Shown one piece after another: positions 1 through 4,607 of a DNA stretch of 6,858 bases (positions are counted from its first letter, which is position 1; every line of letters begins with the position of its first letter). Where the stretch lies: the NCBI GenBank assembly GCA_016208545.1, contig JACQXU010000018.1:1-6858 (forward strand), written 5' to 3'. This DNA comes from Candidatus Uhrbacteria bacterium (GTDB taxonomy: Bacteria > Patescibacteriota > Patescibacteriia > UBA9934 > GWF2-40-263). A model generated the notes under the pieces. It made no database searches, was not told the DNA's origin, and saw only the letters and a program-made list of their open reading frames with translations. The position numbers were made by a program, and so were the translations under genes.

Positions 1-16
1 GGTGGCGGCTATCAAA

Positions 17-1072
17 CTATGCGGCAGAATCTAAAAGTTTATCAAATGCTTCTGCCGCTTCAGTATCTGTCATGTGTTCAGGGGGTGTTTTGAAAAGAAA
101 TGGACACGCCCACTGCGCTTTTTTCTGTTGCTTCGTATCAACTAAAAATTGCGCCATTCGTATTGCGTCCGACGCCGTGCCCGCTCCATTGATACTTATT
201 TCATCCTCAATAACGGATGTTATGAAAATTGGCGTCCGACCAAAAATTTCACCTTCAATTGTAATGTTAACTAACTTATGGCCGGACGGTTCTCCTGTAT
301 AAGTAAATGCGACAGTAGGCACGGCGTCGTCTTTATCTAAAAATTTTTGTAGTGTTCCGCTTTTTGATTTTTCTTTCTGTTCAAATCTGTATTTAAGATT
401 GAAATGATCGGCATTGCCACCTTTATTTTCTTGATGAGTTTTTGTGATTCTAATGCCCCGTATTTTAAGCAATTGTAATAAAAATCTATTCAACATTGTT
501 GCTCCGAGTTGGCTCTTAATGTCGTCGCCAAGAAGCACTAAACCTTTTTCTTCAAATTCCTCTCGTAATTCTGCAACAGTTGCAAGCGGCGAGGGTACGC
601 AGTTTACAAAACTACATCCGGCTTTTAGTGCTTCTTGGGCATAAAAACGGCTTGCTTCATCGCTACCAGACGGCACAAGATTAATCAAAACGTCAGTTCT
701 GTTTTCCTTGAGAATTTTTGCAACGTCCACCGATTCGTCTTTGCTCTCGTGAACAAAATCATCTTTCATCTCCTTAATTACGCCGTCCAAAGTCGGGCCT
801 CTGAAAACCACAGCTTCGTATTCCAAAGGTTTTGTAATTTCTCTTGTGATATTTGCTACTGCAAATATTGCTTCGTGCAGTTTCTTGCCAACTTTTCTTT
901 CATCCACATCAAACGCACAGACAAAATTTATATCGCTCACTTTATAGTGGCCGATTTTTGAGTGCAAAAGTCCGGTAGTTTCTTCAGGATTTTTTGTGTA
1001 GAAAGAAACGCCCTCTACGAGGGGTTTTGCGAAACTCCCAATACCTACAATGCCAACATTGATTTTCTTCAT
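17..1072 (-). CDS. ino1: myo-inositol-1-phosphate synthase (inositol-3-phosphate synthase)
   Basis: This 351-residue protein should convert glucose 6-phosphate to 1D-myo-inositol 3-phosphate with a bound NAD that is reduced and reoxidised in the cycle. The length matches the short prokaryotic (actinobacterial/archaeal) branch. Visible signatures are the Rossmann entry VGIVGIGSFA (6-15), FDVDERKVGK (54-63), RGPTLDG (91-97), VNCVPS (156-161), the family hallmark GDDIKSQLGAT (182-192), QENKGGN (214-220) and a C-terminal NGAGTASDAIR (295-305). The usual GxGN of the nucleotide loop is GIGS here. The ATG lies 3 nt after the methyltransferase stop with no clear Shine-Dalgarno sequence, so translation is probably coupled. 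The product could feed inositol phospholipid, an inositol-containing thiol or glycan, or a methylated inositol; the sequence does not decide. The family call is firm. Confidence 0.93.
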   Translation of the reverse strand: MKKINVGIVGIGSFAKPLVEGVSFYTKNPEETTGLLHSKIGHYKVSDINFVCAFDVDERKVGKKLHEAIFAVANITREITKPLEYEAVVFRGPTLDGVIKEMKDDFVHESKDESVDVAKILKENRTDVLINLVPSGSDEASRFYAQEALKAGCSFVNCVPSPLATVAELREEFEEKGLVLLGDDIKSQLGATMLNRFLLQLLKIRGIRITKTHQENKGGNADHFNLKYRFEQKEKSKSGTLQKFLDKDDAVPTVAFTYTGEPSGHKLVNITIEGEIFGRTPIFITSVIEDEISINGAGTASDAIRMAQFLVDTKQQKKAQWACPFLFKTPPEHMTDTEAAEAFDKLLDSAA

Positions 1073-1075
1073 AAG

Positions 1076-1825
1076 CTATTTACGAGGTTTAACCAAAAAT
1101 GTTCTTGATTTTCGATTGTATGATTTTATTTCTTCGGCCTCAAACTGCGGATTGCTTTCTAAAAATTCGTTGAATGATCTATATTCTCCTTCTCCCTTGA
1201 TATCAAGGTCATATAATTTCCAATCATCAAAACAAAGAATGACTGGCTCGGTAATAAGTGGCTCCAGAAAATCAAGAACAGCTTTTGATGAGCTGTAAGT
1301 ATCGCAATCTATAAAAACGAGGCCGATTTTTCGCAAGTTTAATTTTCTAACAGTTTCGTCATTAAGCGTTTCGTTATACCAGCCCTTTACCCATGTAATT
1401 TCATTTGAATTTACGTTCCTCCGCAAAAGACATTGTTGCATTTGCTCAAATGAGCATGTAGAAAATCCTGCTTTGTCAACTCCCGCATCTTCTTTTTCGG
1501 CACCGGGTGGCAAACCTTGAAAAGCGTCAAAACCAAAAAGCCTCGTTGACTTCAAACCCATTGCCTCGCGAGCGAGATACATGCTTCCGATAGAATTGCC
1601 ATTGAATACGCCAAACTCAAAATAATCGCCGACTTCATTTCCCTTGATTTCCTTGAGTCTCGCGAGGCAATCCTTAAAAAAGTCAACGAGCTTTTGCGGA
1701 GGAACGAGATTAACCGCGCAAATATCGTCAACATGACCAGCAGTCCACGGTGATTTTGGCACAGGGTTAAATTTGCGGTAAATCCGTTTTAGCGTTCTTT
1801 GAATTGGCGAATATCGGTAATTCAT
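1076..1825 (-). CDS. TylF/macrocin-type class I SAM-dependent O-methyltransferase
   Basis: This 249-residue protein belongs to the TylF/MycF-type family, which moves a methyl group from S-adenosylmethionine to a sugar hydroxyl, usually with a divalent metal. The SAM motif I is YFEFGVFNGNS (68-78), followed by FGFDAFQGLP (97-106, the acidic residue expected to hold the ribose), FIDCDTYSSSKAVLDFL (171-187) and FDDW (199-202). The aspartates of the last two motifs are the usual metal ligands in the family. The basic N-terminus (about 1-24) is not a signal peptide. It is the first gene of an operon with inositol phosphate synthase, 3 nt apart, so a cyclitol or a glycan containing it is a reasonable substrate guess, but the family is broad and rhamnosyl or other glycan targets are equally possible. 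The ATG at 1825 is chosen because a promoter ends just upstream. Confidence 0.85.
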   Translation of the reverse strand: MNYRYSPIQRTLKRIYRKFNPVPKSPWTAGHVDDICAVNLVPPQKLVDFFKDCLARLKEIKGNEVGDYFEFGVFNGNSIGSMYLAREAMGLKSTRLFGFDAFQGLPPGAEKEDAGVDKAGFSTCSFEQMQQCLLRRNVNSNEITWVKGWYNETLNDETVRKLNLRKIGLVFIDCDTYSSSKAVLDFLEPLITEPVILCFDDWKLYDLDIKGEGEYRSFNEFLESNPQFEAEEIKSYNRKSRTFLVKPRK

Positions 1826-1831
1826 GGTGTT

Positions 1832-1860
1832 ATTGTATAACTTTTAGCCGCCACCGACAA
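1832..1860 (-). promoter_or_regulatory. probable leaderless promoter of the methyltransferase-ino1 operon
   Basis: On the minus strand TTGTCG (1860-1855) and TACAAT (1837-1832) are separated by 17 nt and match the sigma-70 hexamers at 4/6 and 5/6 positions. Only six bases (AACACC) lie between the -10 box and the ATG at 1825, so transcription should begin at or within a base or two of the start codon, giving a leaderless mRNA. There is no Shine-Dalgarno sequence, which agrees. Confidence 0.55.
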
Positions 1861-1865
1861 GAAGC
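1845..1865. repeat. possible remnant of the A-arm end of the cloverleaf element
   Basis: The stretch holds CCGCCAC followed by CGACAAG. The same two heptamers, separated by four extra bases, occur at one end of the intact element copy at 4240-4257. It supplies the -35 box and most of the spacer of the methyltransferase promoter. The match is short and may be chance. Confidence 0.3.
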
Positions 1866-1867
1866 GA

Positions 1868-1912
1868 GGACGGCGCGGAATTCCCCCCTTGAACCCCCCT
1901 TCCGCGCCGTCC
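1868..1912. repeat. C-rich-loop hairpin, copy 1
   Basis: A perfect 13-bp inverted repeat (GGACGGCGCGGAA at 1868-1880, partner at 1900-1912) encloses a 19-nt loop of two C6 tracts separated by TTGAA. On the minus-strand transcript the loop would hold two G6 tracts. Two more hairpins at 4405-4455 and 4476-4530 share the loop design but have different stems. There is no T-run, so it is not a standard terminator. It sits 12 bp outside the nearby cloverleaf element. Confidence 0.75.
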
Positions 1913-1920
1913 GAGCGATT

Positions 1921-2122
1921 GGAAGCCCCGCCGCTCCGCCCGAATACTTGGAGGGCGGAACCGAGCAGAAAAATATCCTTTTCCTTTTTAGAAAAAATTG
2001 GTCGCGCGCAAAATCAGAAAAGCAGAGAATATTTTTCTGCGAGGTTGCCGCCGGAGCGCTAGCGGAGGCGGGCGGCAGGGCGTTCGTCAGCGTCAGAAAT
2101 TTCTGCTAAAATATGTTCGAGC
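1921..2122 (+). repeat. cloverleaf-like structured element, copy 1
   Basis: A ~200-bp intergenic element that can fold as a four-way junction. The outer stem pairs 1925-1934 with 2072-2081 with a single C-A mismatch. Inside it lie arm C (TCCGCCC at 1935-1941 with GGGCGGA at 1953-1959, loop GAATACTTGGA), the long arm B (12 bp, 1965-1976 with 2029-2040, extended by tandem G-A mismatches and AACC/GGTT), and arm A (CCGCC at 2048-2052 with GGCGG at 2067-2071). Beyond the outer stem comes a block ending in TGCTAAAAT and GTTCGAGC. A second inverted copy at 4184-4394 keeps the order of parts, the arm C loop, the centre of arm B and the flanking block. No protein is encoded. It could be a mobile element moved as folded single strand, a structured RNA, or a REP/MITE-like repeat; I do not recognise a named family. 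Confidence 0.7.
2104..2112 (+). promoter_or_regulatory. extended -10 promoter-like motif at the inner end of element copy 1
   Basis: TGCTAAAAT has the TGn extension followed by a 5/6 match to TATAAT. No convincing -35 is present. The same TGnTAAAAT stands at the equivalent place in the second copy on the opposite strand, followed in both by GTTCGnGC two bases later, so it belongs to the repeat. If active it would transcribe antisense into the 3' end of threonine synthase. Confidence 0.4.
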
Positions 2123-2143
2123 TTGGTCGTATAAATACACCAA
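2123..2143. other. small hairpin just after the threonine synthase stop
   Basis: TTGGT-GTA pairs with TAC-ACCAA around a TAAA loop, giving 8 bp with one bulged base. It lies 1 nt past the threonine synthase stop codon. No U-run follows on the minus strand, so it is at best a weak terminator or a 3'-end stabilising hairpin. Confidence 0.35.
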
Positions 2144-2144
2144 A

Positions 2145-3416
2145 TCAATCCAATAAAAATTTTTTCAAATCAGAAAATGAATTACCGAGCAAGACAGATT
2201 TTTTTTCACGATCCAAATAATCTTTTAATCTTTCAGGAATCGGAATCGAGTTTGAGAATTTTGCTGGATGTGCGGTTTCGATAAAAACACCGACAGAGTC
2301 TGGTGAATTTTTTTTAAAATATTTCAAACCAAGATAAGCAACCGCTCCGTGAGGATCCATTGTGTAGCCTGTTGTTTCAAAAGTTGTCTTGATCGCATTT
2401 TTCGTTTGCTCATCTGTAAAACTGATTCCGAAAACATCCTTTCGCATTTGTTCGACATTGTGATTATAAAGTTCGAGCATTCTGGCAAAGTTGCTTGGAT
2501 TGCCAACATCCATCGCGTTTGAAATTGTTGCGATAGAAGGTTTTGGAATAAATTTGCCTGTTTTAAGATAGATTGGAACAGTGTCGTTTTGATTTGTCGC
2601 GGCAACAAAATGCTCGATCTGTGCGCCCATGCGTTTTGCAATCAGTCCAGCTGTCAGATTTCCAAAATTTCCGCTTGGAACAGAAACGACAACTTGTTTA
2701 TTTTTTTTTCGCAACTGTGCGCACAAATAAACATAATAAAAAGTTTGAGGCAACAGTCGTCCGATATTGATTGAATTTGCTGAAGCAAGAGTTAAATTTT
2801 GTTTGATTTCATCATCCAAAAACGCTTGCTTTACCAATTTTTGACAATCATCAAACGTGCCTTTTACTTCAAGAGCTGTAACGTTTCCACCCATACCTGT
2901 CAATTGTTTTTCTTGGATTTCGCTCACTTTTCCGCTTTGATATAGAATAATTACGCGGATATTTTTGACATTCAAAAAACTGTGTGCAACAGCGCTTCCT
3001 GTGTCTCCGGAAGTGGCAACTAGAATCGTAATTTGTTTTTTTGATTGTTGAGCGAAGTATCCAAATAGTTGTGCCATGACCCTTGCGGCAACATCTTTGA
3101 ATGCACAAGTTGGTCCGTGAAAAAGCTCCAGCGCGTAAATATCTTTTTCAATTTCTACAAGCGGGATTTCAAAATTCAGTGCGTCATTAATCATTTTTTC
3201 TAATAAATGATTCTCCACGTCATCTAAAAAGAATTTTTTTCCAACTTCGAGCGCAATTTTCTGAAACGACATTGAGTCTGCTCGATCAAAAAAATCGTTC
3301 GATAATTTTGGAATTTCAGTTGGCATGTAAAGTCCGCCGTCTGGTGCAATGCCATTAAACAAAACCTCTTTAAGGCCGACGATCAGGCTTTTTTTGTTTG
3401 TGCTGTAGAAATTCAT
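2145..3416 (-). CDS. thrC: threonine synthase (PLP-dependent)
   Basis: This 423-residue enzyme converts O-phospho-L-homoserine to L-threonine and phosphate using pyridoxal phosphate. The N-terminal domain begins with the family pattern LFNGIAPDGGLYMP (19-32). The PLP lysine is K107 in LFHGPTCAFKD (98-108). Further signatures are ATSGDTGSA (134-142), SANSINIGRLLPQ (212-224), the phosphate-binding PSGNFGN (247-253), DPHGAVA (354-360) and TAHPAKF (381-387). Length and motifs place it with the longer, E. coli/yeast/THNSL type and not with the short plant-like type. Its ATG overlaps the TGA stop of the upstream kinase (ATGA), and there is no separate ribosome binding site, so translation is probably coupled. 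The usual thrA and thrB genes are not in the window. All catalytic motifs are intact. Confidence 0.96.
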   Translation of the reverse strand: MNFYSTNKKSLIVGLKEVLFNGIAPDGGLYMPTEIPKLSNDFFDRADSMSFQKIALEVGKKFFLDDVENHLLEKMINDALNFEIPLVEIEKDIYALELFHGPTCAFKDVAARVMAQLFGYFAQQSKKQITILVATSGDTGSAVAHSFLNVKNIRVIILYQSGKVSEIQEKQLTGMGGNVTALEVKGTFDDCQKLVKQAFLDDEIKQNLTLASANSINIGRLLPQTFYYVYLCAQLRKKNKQVVVSVPSGNFGNLTAGLIAKRMGAQIEHFVAATNQNDTVPIYLKTGKFIPKPSIATISNAMDVGNPSNFARMLELYNHNVEQMRKDVFGISFTDEQTKNAIKTTFETTGYTMDPHGAVAYLGLKYFKKNSPDSVGVFIETAHPAKFSNSIPIPERLKDYLDREKKSVLLGNSFSDLKKFLLD

Positions 3417-4084
3417 AACGATTGTTCGATTAGAGATAGAAACTGATTTGCGTTTAATTCTGGAGAAATTTTTTCGCGTGGGAGTACGACATCCGCGTAT
3501 TGAAGATAAAGCGTCCTTCGGTACTCGAGAAGTTTTTGATACGACCGTGCAAGAGCTTGTTGATTTGTTTCATCAGAATGTTTGTCGTAGAGTTCACCAA
3601 AAACGACAGGTTTAGGTTGTTCAAGATATTGTTGGAACATTTTTTCTTGCAAATCGTCTGTTGTGTCAAGACAAAGAATAAACGTTTTCTCTTTCAATCC
3701 AAAACAGATTTGTTTATCAAGATGCACAACGCTTCCTGTGGTATCTATGACTACATTTTGATTTGTTTCATTCGCAACTTGCGCAAACATCTCCTCCATT
3801 ACCTCTTTTTCAAGTAATAGATATTTTTGTTGATTTACAGCGAAATGTTCTTCGTGTGGTTGTCCCATCCAGCGTGATACGTCTTCTATTCCGGAATATC
3901 CAAGTAGCTTCAATTCATCGCCGAGTTTGCTTTCAATTAAATCATCGCAATTGACGTGATAAAATCCGACGTCCATCATCTTGTGTGACCAGAAAGTTTT
4001 ACCGGTGTTCGACATTCCGATCAAACTCAAAACAAGCTTGTTTTGTTTTCTGCGTTTTTTGAATTCATTTTGAGAAAGTTTCAT
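3413..4084 (-). CDS. shikimate-kinase-like P-loop kinase coupled to threonine synthase
   Basis: A 223-residue P-loop kinase of the shikimate kinase-like superfamily. Walker A is GMSNTGKT (23-30), CDDLIESKLG (46-55) sits where shikimate kinase has its DTD-containing strand, DTTGSVV (114-120) replaces the GGG substrate loop, and YRRTLYLQYADVVL (188-201) matches the family's C-terminal RxxLYxxxAD segment. The FR arginine and the GGG of true shikimate kinases are missing, so shikimate is an unlikely substrate. The order kinase then threonine synthase, with a 4-nt overlap, mirrors animal THNSL1, where a shikimate-kinase-like domain is fused in front of a threonine-synthase domain; the shared TGSV-like loop and RRxxY segment support this from memory. 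Homoserine phosphorylation is an attractive guess, because thrC needs phosphohomoserine, but it is unproven. I prefer the ATG at 4084 over in-frame ATG 4102 and TTG 4129, because the likely promoter overlaps those. Confidence 0.75.
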   Translation of the reverse strand: MKLSQNEFKKRRKQNKLVLSLIGMSNTGKTFWSHKMMDVGFYHVNCDDLIESKLGDELKLLGYSGIEDVSRWMGQPHEEHFAVNQQKYLLLEKEVMEEMFAQVANETNQNVVIDTTGSVVHLDKQICFGLKEKTFILCLDTTDDLQEKMFQQYLEQPKPVVFGELYDKHSDETNQQALARSYQKLLEYRRTLYLQYADVVLPREKISPELNANQFLSLIEQSL

Positions 4085-4100
4085 AAAACTTGTGATAAGC

Positions 4101-4129
4101 ATAATACTGTTTGTTTTTATGTACAACAA
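4101..4129 (-). promoter_or_regulatory. probable promoter of the kinase-thrC operon
   Basis: On the minus strand TTGTTG (4129-4124) and TATTAT (4106-4101) are separated by 17 nt. The -10 matches 5/6 consensus positions and the -35 only 3/6. Transcription would start near 4094, about 10 nt before the ATG at 4084, leaving no room for a ribosome binding site. It begins directly in the T-run of the terminator upstream. Confidence 0.45.
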
Positions 4130-4151
4130 AAAAACTGCTCAAAAAGCAGTT
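4128..4151 (-). terminator. rho-independent terminator upstream of the kinase-thrC operon
   Basis: On the minus strand AACTGCT (4151-4145) pairs with AGCAGTT (4139-4133) around TTTTG, and seven T follow or overlap the stem end (4134-4128). It would end transcripts arriving from the Csx3-like gene, or from the extended -10 at 4202-4194, before they enter the kinase. Confidence 0.75.
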
Positions 4152-4183
4152 GAGTTCCTTATTGGTGCCCTTTGTTTGAAAAT

Positions 4184-4394
4184 GCGCGAACCCATTTTAT
4201 CAAAAATTGCTGAACGAAACCAGACTAAGGAAGCCAGCCCCGCCACTGCTCGACAAGCTCGCCACACCACAGAAAAATACTCTTTGCTCTTTTCATTTTG
4301 CGCGCGGCTGATTTTTTCTTCTTTTAATGAAAAGAGTATTTTTCTGTGGTGTTCTGCCTTCCAAGTATTCAGGCAGGTGGCGGGACTGGCCTCA
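4184..4394 (-). repeat. cloverleaf-like structured element, copy 2
   Basis: Inverted relative to the copy at 1921-2122. The outer stem pairs 4233-4246 with 4377-4390 (14 positions, one C-A mismatch). Arm B is a perfect 22-bp stem (4264-4285 with 4331-4352) around a 45-nt loop with ATTTTGCGCGCG, a string also present in copy 1 on the other strand. Arm C pairs CTGCCT (4354-4359) with AGGCAG (4371-4376) around TCCAAGTATTC, the exact reverse complement of the copy 1 loop. Arm A (4248-4258) is short, GCT/AGC around CGACA. The flanking block carries TGATAAAAT and GTTCGCGC. Stem sequences differ from copy 1 while pairing is kept. The left arm of B contains a direct CTCTTT repeat that allows an alternative 11-bp register (4287-4297 with 4326-4336). 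Confidence 0.7.
4194..4202 (-). promoter_or_regulatory. extended -10 promoter-like motif at the inner end of element copy 2
   Basis: On the minus strand TGATAAAAT is an extended -10 box without a clear -35. Transcription would start near 4187 and reach the terminator at 4151-4128, giving an RNA of about 60 nt, or would read through into the kinase-thrC operon. Confidence 0.4.
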
Positions 4395-4404
4395 TTTTGA
4401 TTTG

Positions 4405-4455
4405 GCAAGAGAAAAGCGGAATTACCCCCAAACCCCCCTTCCGCTTTTCTCTTGC
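4405..4455. repeat. C-rich-loop hairpin, copy 2
   Basis: A perfect 17-bp inverted repeat (4405-4421 with 4439-4455) encloses the loop TTACCCCCAAACCCCCC. The loop-proximal GGAA/TTCC pairs are shared with copy 1, while the rest of the stem is different. It starts 10 bp outside element copy 2. Confidence 0.8.
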
Positions 4456-4475
4456 TCAAACGGAACGGGAACGGA

Positions 4476-4530
4476 AGCAGGCGGGCAAAAATTCCTTCCC
4501 CCCAAACCCCTCCCTTTTTGCCCGCCTGCT
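4476..4530. repeat. C-rich-loop hairpin, copy 3
   Basis: A perfect 16-bp inverted repeat (AGCAGGCGGGCAAAAA at 4476-4491 with 4515-4530) encloses a 23-nt pyrimidine-rich loop with a C6 tract, AAA and a C4 tract. The 20 bases between it and the previous hairpin hold the near-tandem CGGAA, CGGGAA, CGGAA (4461-4475). The remaining 4531-4607, up to the Csx3-like stop, is GC-rich near 4536-4565 and contains no clear structure or terminator. Confidence 0.75.
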
Positions 4531-4607
4531 GGAAACCCCCAGCGGATTTTTCGTGCGGCGGGGCCTTAAATTGAGTGATGAGTGGGGTTAAGAATTTTAG
4601 AATAGGT

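Noticed and set aside
1921..2081. tRNA or other known RNA gene because of the cloverleaf shape
   Set aside because: Arm lengths, a 12-22 bp arm B with a 45-52 nt loop, and the absence of an anticodon arm or T-loop do not fit tRNA; no known RNA family was recognised.
1804..2109. Plus-strand 101-codon frame across the gap upstream of the methyltransferase
   Set aside because: It overlaps the repeat element and the methyltransferase promoter and looks like no protein family.
4085..4129. Upstream TTG (4129) and ATG (4102) starts of the kinase
   Set aside because: They lie inside the terminator T-run and the likely promoter, and the Walker A motif already has a normal lead-in from 4084.
4140..4196. 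Leader peptide MGSRIFKQRAPIRNSTAF ending inside the terminator loop, as in classical threonine attenuation
   Set aside because: It has a single threonine, its ATG overlaps the proposed -10 box, and no ribosome binding site precedes it.
4184..4530. Integron attC site or CRISPR array
   Set aside because: There are no regularly spaced direct repeats, no core attC sites, and no integrase or cas1/cas2 in the window.
4327..4591. Plus-strand reading frames of about 80 codons across the hairpins
   Set aside because: They run through inverted repeats, have proline-rich low-complexity translations and no ribosome binding site.
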